From Lentisphaeria bacterium (GTDB lineage: Bacteria > Verrucomicrobiota > Lentisphaeria > Victivallales > Victivallaceae): a stretch of DNA of 64,000 nt. The position numbers and the translations under genes are program-made. Below, piece after piece: positions 8,029-17,507 of the stretch; the first letter of the stretch is position 1; every line of letters starts with the position of its first letter. The notes below the pieces were generated by a model, which did no database searches, was not told where the DNA came from, and was given only the letters and a program-made list of their open reading frames with translations. The stretch spans positions 21,819-85,818 of the forward strand of contig JAFSTC010000058.1 of NCBI GenBank assembly GCA_017450705.1, given 5' to 3'.

Positions 8029-10473
8029 ATGAAGAAAATTCTCGTCTCGGCGTTGCTGTTCGGAGGGATCTCCCTGCTCTGGGGACTGGACCTCGCTTCC
8101 GGAGGGAAAGCCTGTGTCCGCATCGTGGTCGATCCCGGCGCGGAGCGTCTCGAAAAGATGGCCGCCGCGGACCTGAAAATTTTTCTCGAAGAGATGACGG
8201 GGGCCAAGTTCGAAATCATCCCCGAGGACCGGGCCGACAAGTCCGGCCCCCGCGCCATCTATCTCGGAGGAACGAAGTTCGCCGCGGAAAACGGTTTCCC
8301 CCGATCCTCGCTGAAAGATGAGGAGTGGGTCCTCAAAACCGTCGGGAATGACCTCATCGTTACGGGGGCCCCGCCCGTCGGGACCTTCTACGGCGTCTGG
8401 GATCTGCTCAACAGACTGGGCGTCTACGTCCTGGCTCCGGAGGCCAACGTCGTCCCGAAGAAAAAGGACGTCTCCATCGGGACTCTGGACGTCCGCCGGC
8501 AACCGGCCTTCATGGGGAGGATGCTCTTCACCGACGTCCCGGTCGAGCAGACCATGGCCGGCATTTCGGAGGAGGTGAAGGACATTTTCAATTTGTTCAC
8601 CCTCAGGACCGGCGTCAACCACTGGGAGACCCACCGGCTGACCCCGCTCTACATCGGCCGCTACTACCGGTCGCCGAAGCGCCTTTCCAGACTGCTCTGC
8701 CACACGCTCTGCAAGTACGTCGACCCGAAAAAATATTTCAAGGACCATCCGGAATACTTTGCCATGAACGAAAAGGGCGAGCGTTTCTGCCCACCGTTCC
8801 CCTACATCAGGGAGGGGTCCCTCTGTATGTCCAACCCCGCCGTGGCGCAGATCACGCTGGACTCCCTGCGGGAGATGATCCGCGAGGACCGCGCGGGGAA
8901 AAAGGAGGGCGACTGGCCCATCCGCTACGACCTCTCCATTTTGGACAATATGCCCTATGTCTGCAAATGCCCGGAGTGCACGAAAATCAGCCGGGAGGAG
9001 GAGTCCGAATGCGGCCTTTTCCTGCGCTACGTCAACTTCGTCGCCGACGCCATTGCGAAGGAATATCCGGATGTCCTGATTAAGATCTCAGCCTACTCGG
9101 CTGTCCGCAAGGTGCCGAAGATCACCCGTCCGGCGAAAAACATCATCGTCTCCGTTTCGGATGAATTTCCCCAGTCCGACGCCTTCCGCCCGCTGACGCA
9201 CCCCATAAACAGCCACCGTCTCAAGGCCCTGACGGACTGGGCCGCCGTCAGCGCGCATATTGCCGTCGGCGACTACTGGAACATGGGCCGCAGATACTTC
9301 AATCCGCCCCGGACGGAAGTGGTGCTGGACGCCGTCAAGCCCGATCTCGAACTCTTCAAAAAGCTGGGGGGCATGGGACTTTTCATCGAGTACGAACGGG
9401 ACATCGTCGTGCCTCAGCCCTTCTACGATCTGCACGTTTTCGTCGGGACGCAGCTCATGATGGATCTCGACCGCGACGTGGAGAAACTCGTCGATATTTT
9501 TCTGGAAGGCTATTACGGGAAGGAGGCGGCGCCCGCCCTGCGGGAATATCTGGACGAACTCCGCCGGGGGGTCAAAACACATCCCGGCCGCCAGACCGTC
9601 CTCTCCCCCGGACGCTGGCACTTCTACAACGCGAAATTCGCGCTCAGGAATTACCTCAAACTCAAGAAAGCGGCTTCTCTGTATCCCGAAGGCAGTCCCT
9701 TCCGCCGCAGGATCGAGGAAAACATGATCTCGCTCATCTGGTGCTCTCTTCTCAGCCGCCGCGAGTTCCGCGCCGAATTCAAAAAAGCCGGCATCGACAT
9801 CGACAGCCTGATCCCGGAATGCAAGCGCTTCGTCGACGCCTACATCCATCGCTGGGGCGCGAAAAAACCGGTCCGGGCGCTGAAGAATTTCCGCGACCGC
9901 TTCGGCATGATCGAAAGCAATCTGCCCAGGCCGGCAAAATTCAAGAATGTGCCGGAGGAGAACATCCGCATCGCGGGGACCATGTTCGCCAGCCCCTACA
10001 CGCACATGGGAGCCGCGGTCGTGGACGATCCCGACTCCATCACCGGCAAGGCGATGCGCTCCTTCGGGCCGTCGGAGGAGTACCACCGCATCGACAAGAT
10101 CCGGCTCAAGCCCGGGTTCCGGCTCTCGCCCCGCAAGTACTGTCTGGGCAACAGCGCAGGGAAAAAGGATTCCATCTCGCTGACGCTGAAGGACGAAGAC
10201 ATCGCCAAAGATGAAAAGTACCACTGGTACCGGCTGCCCGGCAAACTCGACCTCAGCGAAAAGGTCTGGTTCTGGGGACAGTGCTGGGCGATCCAGTTCA
10301 AAATGAGTTCCTTCTACGTCCTCTCCGACGGCGTGGCGGACAACAATGTCTGGAACTGCTGGTTCTCGGCAAAATTCACCGGTCCCGCCTACGTGCCCGG
10401 CTCGAAAAAAAAGAACGCCGTTTACGTGGACATGATCGTCCTGACCCGTCCGGGAACCGGAGGGATCGAATAA
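8029..10473 (+). CDS. Secreted DUF4838-domain protein, copy 1
   Basis: An 814-residue protein with a signal peptide (MKKILVSALLFGGISLLWG). Residues about 25-140 look like the GH20/GH67-type N-terminal alpha/beta domain (VDPGAERLEKMAAADLKIFL style, PVGTFYGVWDLL). The DUF4838 core follows at about 190-520, with a CKCPECT cysteine motif, SAYSAVRKVPK and the conserved MDLDRDVEKLVDIF. The C-terminal 250 residues carry no motif I recognise. DUF4838 proteins occur in polysaccharide loci and are thought to be glycoside-hydrolase-like; activity is unproven. It is closely related to the protein at 19135-21609, including an identical 20-residue block beginning SLKDEEWVLK. It lies in cassette 1 between pilin and GH42-like genes. 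Confidence 0.82.
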   Translation: MKKILVSALLFGGISLLWGLDLASGGKACVRIVVDPGAERLEKMAAADLKIFLEEMTGAKFEIIPEDRADKSGPRAIYLGGTKFAAENGFPRSSLKDEEWVLKTVGNDLIVTGAPPVGTFYGVWDLLNRLGVYVLAPEANVVPKKKDVSIGTLDVRRQPAFMGRMLFTDVPVEQTMAGISEEVKDIFNLFTLRTGVNHWETHRLTPLYIGRYYRSPKRLSRLLCHTLCKYVDPKKYFKDHPEYFAMNEKGERFCPPFPYIREGSLCMSNPAVAQITLDSLREMIREDRAGKKEGDWPIRYDLSILDNMPYVCKCPECTKISREEESECGLFLRYVNFVADAIAKEYPDVLIKISAYSAVRKVPKITRPAKNIIVSVSDEFPQSDAFRPLTHPINSHRLKALTDWAAVSAHIAVGDYWNMGRRYFNPPRTEVVLDAVKPDLELFKKLGGMGLFIEYERDIVVPQPFYDLHVFVGTQLMMDLDRDVEKLVDIFLEGYYGKEAAPALREYLDELRRGVKTHPGRQTVLSPGRWHFYNAKFALRNYLKLKKAASLYPEGSPFRRRIEENMISLIWCSLLSRREFRAEFKKAGIDIDSLIPECKRFVDAYIHRWGAKKPVRALKNFRDRFGMIESNLPRPAKFKNVPEENIRIAGTMFASPYTHMGAAVVDDPDSITGKAMRSFGPSEEYHRIDKIRLKPGFRLSPRKYCLGNSAGKKDSISLTLKDEDIAKDEKYHWYRLPGKLDLSEKVWFWGQCWAIQFKMSSFYVLSDGVADNNVWNCWFSAKFTGPAYVPGSKKKNAVYVDMIVLTRPGTGGIE

Positions 10474-10494
10474 AAAAAGAGGGAGAAAACGGTA

Positions 10495-13400
10495 ATGCGG
10501 CTCGTGACGATCCTTTTCGCGATGGCGATCCTTTCCGGTCTTGCGGCTCCCGCGGCCGACTTTTTCAGCTGCGGTTTCGCGGAGATGACGGCCCGGAACG
10601 GCTCCCGGAGCGTGACGCCGTATTGTTACGGCGCTCCCGCTTCCCACGCCGCCGCAACGGGCGGACGCGGCGCGCTCTTCGCCATGGAAAAACTGGAGGA
10701 TTTCAGGAAGATCACGGGAAAATCCCCCGACGCCCCCCTCCCCGCCGTCGTCTACCGGAACTTGAAGGATTTTCCCGAAACCGGGTTCTGCGAGCTGGAA
10801 GTCACCCCCTTCTTCAATCAAACCTGCGCCTACAGAAAACCCAAAAAAGGTAACGAAAAGTTCATCCATTACGGCATTTTCTCGCTGAACGGTCCGGAAA
10901 AATCCTCCCTCGCCCTGTACATCGCCAACGGCAAACTCTCGGCGCGCTTCATCTTTTCCGGCGGCGGCCGGGCGGTGCTGAACTACCCCGTCCGTTTCTG
11001 GAAAAAGGGCCGAAGCAAAAAAATAACCGTCGTCTGGGGGAAGAACGAGCAAAAACTCTATGTGGACGGGAAACTCGCTCAGGCGGCGGCCGCCCCCGGC
11101 GAACTGGGGCGCTTCACCTCTCTCGAACTGGGCGGGCACGGTCCCGACTTGAGTCTCCAGGGCGTGATCCGCAGCATCAGGATCGCATCAGGGCTCCCCG
11201 CCGTGACGGATGCAAGGTCGGCTGATCCTGAGATCGCACTTGACGCAAAACTTCTCCGCGACTGGACCGTAAAAGAGGGTCCCCTCGAAGCCGCGCCGCG
11301 GGACAAGGGCATCGTGTTCACCTATGGCGGGGGCCGGGAGAGACCTGTGACGGCCGTCCTTGCCAAACCGGCCGCCGTCGAGCCCGGGACATTCGTCCGG
11401 CTGGACCTCAAACTTTTCAAGCACCGCTGGTCCTTCGGATCGAAAATGCAGATTTTCGTCGAATTCACCGACAAATCGGGCCGGACATGCGAGCGGCTCG
11501 TCATCGACAGGAGCAACGTCGACGACGCCTACCGCCCCATGGACTTCGAGGAACTGGCTTCTCCCATCGGGATCGGCCTCGATCTGGACTACTTCAACTA
11601 CTTCCGCGTCCCGGCGGGATGCACGGGACTGCGCCTCGCCGCCGAGTTCTCCGGCAATCCCTGCGAAGCGGAGATCAAAAGTCTGCGTCTCTTCGAAACG
11701 GACCCCGCCTTCGAGCCGTGGTTCAGCCAGCCTGAAAAGGGGGAACAGCTGGCCTTCGACCGCTCCCCCGCCGTCTCCGACGCCCGGGCGCGGGAGATTT
11801 TGAAGGCGCGGAAAAAAGCCGTTTCTTCCCTCGTCCGGAACAAGGACCGCGTGGAGTGGTGCATCGACGGCAAAAAAGTCCCGCCCGCGATCTTCCACAA
11901 CACCACGAGCGACACCCATCTTCTGGCGTCGGAATTTTATCCGGCGGGGTACCGGCTCTTCACCTCGGCGGTCATTCTGGGCCGCTCGGTCTACCGCCGC
12001 CCCTACACCCAGACGTGGCGGGAGGACGGGTCTTTCGACCTCAAAGCCATGGAGGAGGCCGTGCTGCGGGTCATCCGCGAGGCCCCCGATGCACATGTCG
12101 TCCTCAATCTGCTGGTGATCCCCAACGCCCTGTGGCTCAAGGAGAACCGCTCCGAACTGCGGACCCTGCCCGACGGGACGCCGGGCCTCATCCGGGGGTG
12201 GCACTATCTTGCGGCGGGCTCCCGGGAGTTCCCCACGGCCGTCGGAGAGAGCTGGAGCCCCTCCTTCCACTCCCGGAAATACCGGAAGGACATCGCCGAA
12301 GTGCTGGAAAAGCTCATGCGCGAGTTCGAAAAGACGCCCGCCGCCAACGCCGTGGTCGGCGTCTACATCACGGGGGGCGACGACATCCAGTTCCGGGCGC
12401 CCCGGGAACCGGACTTTTCGCCCGCGGCCCGGCCCGCGTTCCGCGCCTTCCTGCTGGAAAAGTACGGAAGCAGTGCCGCTATCGCCAAAGCGTGGCGCAA
12501 AGAAAAGTTCTCGTGGGACGATGTCGTCATCCCCTCGAAGGAACGGTTGACCGCGCCGGGGAAGGCTTGTTTTTCGGGCGTCGGCCCCTGTCTTGAAAGC
12601 GACTACCTTGAATTCGTCTCCTCGGAGTGCGCCGAACTCAAAACCGCTATCCGCGCCGGGGTGAAGCGGGGCGCGCCCCGGTTGCTGACGGGGGGCTACG
12701 ACAACGCCATGAGCCTCGCCGGTTCGACGCTGTTCGGCGGCGGCCGCATGGCCATGGAAAAGATCATATCCGACCCCGCCTGCGACTTTCTCATCTCCCT
12801 GCCGCCCTATGGACGCCAGCGGGACGAATGTACGATCCCCATGGGCCTCAAGGCCTACACCGGCTCCATGCGGCTCCATAAGAAACTGATCGTAAGCGAA
12901 ATGGATATCCGCAACCCCGCCCAGCCCCCGCTGGTGTGGTGGAATCGGAGCCGCAACTGGCAGGCCGTCCACAACAGCTGGACCTTCCGGCAGTTCCTGA
13001 ACCTCAACGCGGGCTACGCCGCGGCCTGGGGCGGCATGTTCCACGTCTACCCTCTCGGCGGAAAAGTCTGGTACAGCACGCCGGAAGCCGTTGACGCCTG
13101 GCGCAAGGCGCTGGCCGTGGCCGCCGCCGCGCCGGGGGAAACGCCGGGAAGCGACTCCATCGCCTGGGTCAACGACGACCGGTACTGCGACTTTTTCCCG
13201 ATCTCTCCCGAGGGGCACTATCTTGCCGGCGGCTGGAACCGCAACATCTGCGCGGCGCTGTGGTCAAGTCAGGTGCGCTTCGACGCCTATCTGCCGAAAG
13301 ACCTCTTCCACCCCGATTTCAAAGCTCCGCGGATCCTTCTTTTGGGCAATGCCATGACGCTTCCGCCCGAAACGATCTCCCGGATCCGGAAGCGTTTCCT

Positions 13401-14013
13401 GCGCGAGGGAAGGACCCTCATCTGGTCCGGCATGCCGGGGAGTCTTTCGGGCGCGCCGCTTGCCGACATCTCCCGGGCGGTCGGTTTCGACCTTTCGCGG
13501 CCCCCCGAAATAGCGGACAAAAGCGTCTTCGTCAGCCCGGAGGGGAAAAATCCCCTCCTTGCGGGCGTTTCGGGCTTCCTCTTTGCGCCGCCGCTTCACG
13601 GGGAGGTGCTTCCCTTCGCCAACGCCGCCGCGGCGGCGGGGCCGGGCGTCGAGGTGCTGGGGTATTTTCAAGGCACGCGCCATCCCGGCATGGTCATGCG
13701 CAAAACGAAAGCGGGGACCGAGATCTTCATCGGTCAGCAGGGTGCCGTCACGTCGCGCCTGCTGCGGAACATCGCAAAGGCCGCGGGCATCCATCCCGTC
13801 ACGGAGGGGGAGGACCTCATGATCCGCGGCGGCGGCCTGATCGTCCTCGGCGCTTCTGCGGGAAACGGCGTCCGCCGGGTGTTCTTCCCCGCGGGAGTCG
13901 AAAACCTGACGTGTCTCACGGGGCAGAAGATCTTGAAGCGCGGGAGCGGCTTCGTCGACGTCGATCTGAAATACGGGGAATGCGCCGTTTTCAGGTACGG
14001 GAAAGGGAAATGA
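10495..14013 (+). CDS. Large secreted GH42-like glycoside hydrolase with N-terminal lectin-like domain
   Basis: A 1172-residue protein with a signal peptide (cleavage near AAPAAD). Residues about 30-240 resemble a LamG/concanavalin-like jelly roll (LELGGHGPDLSLQGVIRSIRIA). A TIM-barrel region at about 450-830 has GH42-like features: FRAFLLEKYGSSAAIAKAW, YLEFVSSECAELKTAIRAG and a candidate nucleophile region LIVSEMDIRNP. A GATase-like trimerisation region follows (RILLLGNA). At the usual acid/base position (DNE in GH42) the sequence reads YITGGDD, so the catalytic residue differs or lies elsewhere. GAGGGAG lies upstream of the ATG. It is the last gene of cassette 1. Beta-galactosidase activity is possible but not supported by the site. 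Confidence 0.7.
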   Translation: MRLVTILFAMAILSGLAAPAADFFSCGFAEMTARNGSRSVTPYCYGAPASHAAATGGRGALFAMEKLEDFRKITGKSPDAPLPAVVYRNLKDFPETGFCELEVTPFFNQTCAYRKPKKGNEKFIHYGIFSLNGPEKSSLALYIANGKLSARFIFSGGGRAVLNYPVRFWKKGRSKKITVVWGKNEQKLYVDGKLAQAAAAPGELGRFTSLELGGHGPDLSLQGVIRSIRIASGLPAVTDARSADPEIALDAKLLRDWTVKEGPLEAAPRDKGIVFTYGGGRERPVTAVLAKPAAVEPGTFVRLDLKLFKHRWSFGSKMQIFVEFTDKSGRTCERLVIDRSNVDDAYRPMDFEELASPIGIGLDLDYFNYFRVPAGCTGLRLAAEFSGNPCEAEIKSLRLFETDPAFEPWFSQPEKGEQLAFDRSPAVSDARAREILKARKKAVSSLVRNKDRVEWCIDGKKVPPAIFHNTTSDTHLLASEFYPAGYRLFTSAVILGRSVYRRPYTQTWREDGSFDLKAMEEAVLRVIREAPDAHVVLNLLVIPNALWLKENRSELRTLPDGTPGLIRGWHYLAAGSREFPTAVGESWSPSFHSRKYRKDIAEVLEKLMREFEKTPAANAVVGVYITGGDDIQFRAPREPDFSPAARPAFRAFLLEKYGSSAAIAKAWRKEKFSWDDVVIPSKERLTAPGKACFSGVGPCLESDYLEFVSSECAELKTAIRAGVKRGAPRLLTGGYDNAMSLAGSTLFGGGRMAMEKIISDPACDFLISLPPYGRQRDECTIPMGLKAYTGSMRLHKKLIVSEMDIRNPAQPPLVWWNRSRNWQAVHNSWTFRQFLNLNAGYAAAWGGMFHVYPLGGKVWYSTPEAVDAWRKALAVAAAAPGETPGSDSIAWVNDDRYCDFFPISPEGHYLAGGWNRNICAALWSSQVRFDAYLPKDLFHPDFKAPRILLLGNAMTLPPETISRIRKRFLREGRTLIWSGMPGSLSGAPLADISRAVGFDLSRPPEIADKSVFVSPEGKNPLLAGVSGFLFAPPLHGEVLPFANAAAAAGPGVEVLGYFQGTRHPGMVMRKTKAGTEIFIGQQGAVTSRLLRNIAKAAGIHPVTEGEDLMIRGGGLIVLGASAGNGVRRVFFPAGVENLTCLTGQKILKRGSGFVDVDLKYGECAVFRYGKGK

Positions 14014-14164
14014 CAGACCGGGGAAAATCCTTTCCCGATCCCGATCGGAACCGTCCCCGCGCGGAGAAACGGGGCCGAAAGGAAAAACATGCGAAACGGC
14101 GGAGCCGACAAGACGTTCGCACGCAACCGATTATCCTCCCGGAGAAAAAAGCGCCGCATTTCCT

Positions 14165-14193
14165 TTGCTATTTTGCGCTGTCAGGTGTATTTT
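14165..14193 (+). promoter_or_regulatory. Promoter of the metallophosphoesterase gene
   Basis: TTGCTA (14165-14170) and TATTTT (14188-14193) are spaced 17 bp, 67 bases before the ATG. The rest of the 246-base gap (14014-14259) shows no other convincing signal. Confidence 0.5.
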
Positions 14194-14259
14194 AATTCCG
14201 GGAAAAAGCGGCGGCGTCAGGCGTCCGGCTGCTGAAAAGAGGTACCGGAGGGAAAAATC

Positions 14260-16059
14260 ATGCGAAAAGTTCTGTTTCAGCTGTTTCTGCTGCTCCTGAT
14301 CCTGGCGGGAGCGGGCTGCGCGGCGAAGTCCGGCGGAGCGGCCGCGCCCGGATTCGTTCTGAAGAAGGATTCCTTTTGGGTGGTCTTCGACAGAAACCTC
14401 ACCCCGGAGGACGCGCGCAAGGCCTCGGCCTCGGGACGGCTGGAGGGCCAAAAGATCGCCTTCCGCCTGCCGGAAGAGCAGACCATCGACCTGAAGTACC
14501 TGTGCAAAGAGTTCATTCCCGTCAAGGGGGCGGCGGTCGTTTCCTTCGTCGTCACCGCCTCTTCCGACGGCTTCTGCCGCCTGGGCGTCGGTGCGGACAA
14601 CTGGTACACGTGCTGTTTCGACGGCAGAATCATTTCCACCACGGAACCCAAAGGAATAGCGCCGGGAACGCCGACTTATCTCAACAAGGGGGCGAAAGTC
14701 CGGCTCAAAAAAGGCGACAACCGGTTTTTCGTCCACACCCGCCCCGGCCGGGCGACCTGGATCTTTTCCTGCGGCCTGCTGCCCGATCTCGACAACTGGC
14801 CCCGGGATCCCGCCGACCGGCTCACGCTTTTCCGAAACGCCTTCCCGCAAAAAGACGCCATGCTGGGACCTTTCGTAAGTTGCGTCTCCACCGACAGGGC
14901 CGTCGTCAGCTTCGAGTATTCGCGGGGCATCGCCGCGGCGCTGCATTACAGGGAAGCCGGATCGGCGGAAGCGGAAAAGATCCTCGACCTCCCTCCCGTT
15001 TACGGCAGGATCCCCCAGAAAAAAATTTACCGGTTCGAACTCGATGGCCTTTTGCCCGGCCGGAAGTATGAATTCAAGATCTTCGACCGGGAAAAATTTT
15101 CGGGGCCCGTCGCGTCGGGACATTTTTCCACCCTGCCCGCCGCGGGCTGTTCCCACGTTCTGACCGCCATAAGCGACACGCAGACACTGGCTTTCGACAG
15201 GAAAAGAGTGATCCGCGATTTCGCGCGCAGGGGCGTGTTTTCCGACACCGATCTTCTGGTCTCGCTGGGAGACGTGAGCAGCAAGTTCCATGATTTCAAC
15301 CAGGTCTATTTCGAAACTTTTCTCCTCCCCTTCCGGCAGGCCGGGGTCACGGCGCCTTTTTACCCCGTGCGGGGCAATCACGAGTACCAGGGACGGGAAA
15401 CGGATAAATACGCGGCCTTTTTCGGGCGCCCCTACTACGCCTTCCGTTACGGGGACGTGCTCTACATCGTGCTTGACACCGGCGAGGACAAGGACACGGT
15501 CCCCGAAGAGGACCATTACACGCTTCTCACCGATACCGCACAGTATTTCCGGGAGCAGAAAGCGTGGCTCGAAAAACTGGTCGAAAGCGACATGTGCAAG
15601 ACGGCGAAAAAGCGCATCGTGCTGGCCCACGCCACGCCTTTCGAATGGCAGTCGGATTACTATTACGGCAACATCCGGTACTTCGCCTCGGTCTTTTTCG
15701 GGAAAAAGCCCAGGTGCGCCATCGACCTCTGGCTCTGCGGAGACGTCCATTCGCCCTTCCGTTTCGACCCGGTGACGCGGGAGCTTGCCGGAGCAAAGCG
15801 TGTTCCCACGGAGAAACATCCCTGCCGCCTGACGGAAAACGACGAAAAGAACATCCATTTCCCCGTCTACGTCAATGACGGCCCCTACGGCGCGGGCCAG
15901 AATTTCAGCGTGACCCGCGTGGCGGTCCGGCCCGACCGGCTGGAACTGCTCTGCATGGGAGAGGACGGCACGGTCATGGACGAGATCGTCATCCGCAGGG
16001 GGCGGCCCTTCGAAGTCAAAAAAAGCATTTACAAAAAATACACGCCTTACAAAAACTGA
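14260..16059 (+). CDS. Metallophosphoesterase lipoprotein (purple-acid-phosphatase-like)
   Basis: The 599-residue protein has a lipoprotein signal (LILAGAGC). A beta-rich N-terminal part and a fibronectin-III-like segment (about 200-290, GLLPGRKYEFKI) precede a calcineurin-like phosphoesterase domain at about 295-540. Metal motifs are SDTQ, LGDVSS, GNHE, LAHATP and CGDVHSP. The first motif normally reads D-x-H, and here His is replaced by Gln. Such proteins hydrolyse phosphomonoesters or diesters outside the cytoplasm. GGAGGG lies before the ATG, and it has its own promoter. It stands alone between cassettes 1 and 2, so it may be an independent phosphate-scavenging gene. Confidence 0.82.
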   Translation: MRKVLFQLFLLLLILAGAGCAAKSGGAAAPGFVLKKDSFWVVFDRNLTPEDARKASASGRLEGQKIAFRLPEEQTIDLKYLCKEFIPVKGAAVVSFVVTASSDGFCRLGVGADNWYTCCFDGRIISTTEPKGIAPGTPTYLNKGAKVRLKKGDNRFFVHTRPGRATWIFSCGLLPDLDNWPRDPADRLTLFRNAFPQKDAMLGPFVSCVSTDRAVVSFEYSRGIAAALHYREAGSAEAEKILDLPPVYGRIPQKKIYRFELDGLLPGRKYEFKIFDREKFSGPVASGHFSTLPAAGCSHVLTAISDTQTLAFDRKRVIRDFARRGVFSDTDLLVSLGDVSSKFHDFNQVYFETFLLPFRQAGVTAPFYPVRGNHEYQGRETDKYAAFFGRPYYAFRYGDVLYIVLDTGEDKDTVPEEDHYTLLTDTAQYFREQKAWLEKLVESDMCKTAKKRIVLAHATPFEWQSDYYYGNIRYFASVFFGKKPRCAIDLWLCGDVHSPFRFDPVTRELAGAKRVPTEKHPCRLTENDEKNIHFPVYVNDGPYGAGQNFSVTRVAVRPDRLELLCMGEDGTVMDEIVIRRGRPFEVKKSIYKKYTPYKN

Positions 16060-16172
16060 CGGCGGAGCCTCCTCAAGGCGTGCGGGAATTTTGCGGAGGC
16101 AGGCGGGTCCGGAAGGCCCCGCCCGCAGAAAAACGAAAAACATGCGAAAAACGAATATTTGCAATATATTTT

Positions 16173-16190
16173 CATGCAACCCGTTGCATG
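16173..16190. promoter_or_regulatory. 18-bp operator-like palindrome upstream of the LacI-family gene
   Basis: CATGCAAC-CC-GTTGCATG is a perfect 8-bp inverted repeat with a 2-bp centre. It ends 28 bp upstream of the -35 of the regulator promoter. LacI-family proteins bind symmetrical sites of about this size, so it is a candidate operator; binding is inferred. Confidence 0.55.
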
Positions 16191-16218
16191 CTTCGTCGAA
16201 AAAAATTACGCATGTATT

Positions 16219-16247
16219 TTGCAATTATTCTTCCCTCAGTGTATCTT
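16219..16247 (+). promoter_or_regulatory. Promoter of the LacI-pilin-DUF4838 cassette 2
   Basis: TTGCAA (16219-16224) and TATCTT (16242-16247) are 17 bp apart, 49 bases before the GTG start. The -10 equals that of the promoter at 2759-2764. Confidence 0.65.
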
Positions 16248-16296
16248 ATTCCCGGTGAGGGGCGGCAGGGGGCCGCAAAACGGAGGGTTTCGAGCA

Positions 16297-17496
16297 GTGG
16301 GCAAGAAGATAACATCGACCGATATCGCACGTTTCGCCAACGTGCACCAGTCGACGGTGTCCCGTGCGCTCAATCCGGAGATGGCCTGGCAGGTCAGTCC
16401 GGAGAAGCGTGAGGAGATCCGCGCCCTGTGCCGGAAATACGGCATCATGCCCTCCCGGGCCGCCCGGCGGCGGGGACGGACGGGCCGCATCGCCCTCATT
16501 CTGGGGAACATGGCCCGGGACCTCTGCGACATCGGGCGGAGCATGCGGATCCAGCGGATGTGCGACATTTTTCAAAACAACGGCTACACCCTGGATCTCA
16601 TCCGGCTGGACTGGCGGTCAGGCCGGCAGGTCTCGGTCATGCGCCGTATTCTGAGTTCCTGGCAGGCAGATGTCTACATCGTGCCCGGAATTCTGCTCAA
16701 CTGCCAGTCTCTCGATCTGCTAAGGGAAACCAGTTCCCGGCTCATCGTCACCCTCGGCGAGGACATGGATCAGATCCCCTACCCGGACCATCGCTGGCTC
16801 TCTTATTTTTCGGTCGACAGCTCCGACGCATGTGAGGAGGCCTTCGCCGCCATTCCCCCGGAACACCGGTGCAGAATGCTCTATTTCGGGCGCAGGAATT
16901 TCGCTTCGGAATGCAAGATCAAGAGGCTCCGCGCAGTTATTGCCCGGAACGGGGGAGATCCCGAAGCGCTGGAAAGTCTGTTCTTCGCCGCGGGGGGGAG
17001 CCTCACGCCCGTCGAGGTCCAGCGGCGCGCGGCCCGGACCGTGCGGGAGAACGCCGGCCGGCTGAACAGGTTTTCCTCATTCTGGTGCGGAGGCGACTCC
17101 GCCGTCTTCCTCTACGACGAACTGCGGCGCGCGGGCCGGACGCCGGGACGGGATTTCACCGTCGTCGCCCACGGCGTCCGCGGGCGGCTCCTCGAACCGC
17201 CGGAGCCGGGCATCAACCTCATCTGCAGCGACGTGGATCAAACCGCGGAGAAGCTCTGCGAGTATGCGCTGCATCTCGTCGATGCCCCCTCCCCCGGTCG
17301 TCTGGTGCAGAAGCTTGCCTTTCATCCCGCGCGGTACGATCTTTTGAAAGAGCCTCCCGCCGGGGACGGCCCCGAAAGCGGAAAAGCCGGGACAGGCCCC
17401 GGAAATCCCCTCCCGGGTGAGGCGTGCATCAGGGGAAAAGCGAAAAAAACAAGTTGCAGGCAAAAGCCGAACGCTTCGAAAACAAAACATATTTAA
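16297..17496 (+). CDS. LacI-family transcriptional regulator
   Basis: A 399-residue DNA-binding protein. The N-terminal helix-turn-helix is [22 protein letters not shown] (key words TDIARFANV and STVSRAL). A periplasmic-binding-protein-like sensor domain follows (RIALILGN, then [19 protein letters not shown]). The chosen start is GTG at 16297, nine bases after GGAGGG; an in-frame ATG at 16159 would put about 46 residues through the palindrome and promoter. The stop is only 11 bases before the first pilin gene, so the regulator is probably co-transcribed with cassette 2 and autoregulated. The inducer is unknown. Confidence 0.87.
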   Translation: MGKKITSTDIARFANVHQSTVSRALNPEMAWQVSPEKREEIRALCRKYGIMPSRAARRRGRTGRIALILGNMARDLCDIGRSMRIQRMCDIFQNNGYTLDLIRLDWRSGRQVSVMRRILSSWQADVYIVPGILLNCQSLDLLRETSSRLIVTLGEDMDQIPYPDHRWLSYFSVDSSDACEEAFAAIPPEHRCRMLYFGRRNFASECKIKRLRAVIARNGGDPEALESLFFAAGGSLTPVEVQRRAARTVRENAGRLNRFSSFWCGGDSAVFLYDELRRAGRTPGRDFTVVAHGVRGRLLEPPEPGINLICSDVDQTAEKLCEYALHLVDAPSPGRLVQKLAFHPARYDLLKEPPAGDGPESGKAGTGPGNPLPGEACIRGKAKKTSCRQKPNASKTKHI

Positions 17497-17507
17497 TGGA
17501 GGTGCGT

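Noticed and set aside
16102..16123. GC-rich hairpin (GGCGGGTCC, loop GGAA, GGCCCCGCC) after the metallophosphoesterase gene
   Set aside because: One mismatch and no T tract on either strand; not supported as an intrinsic terminator.
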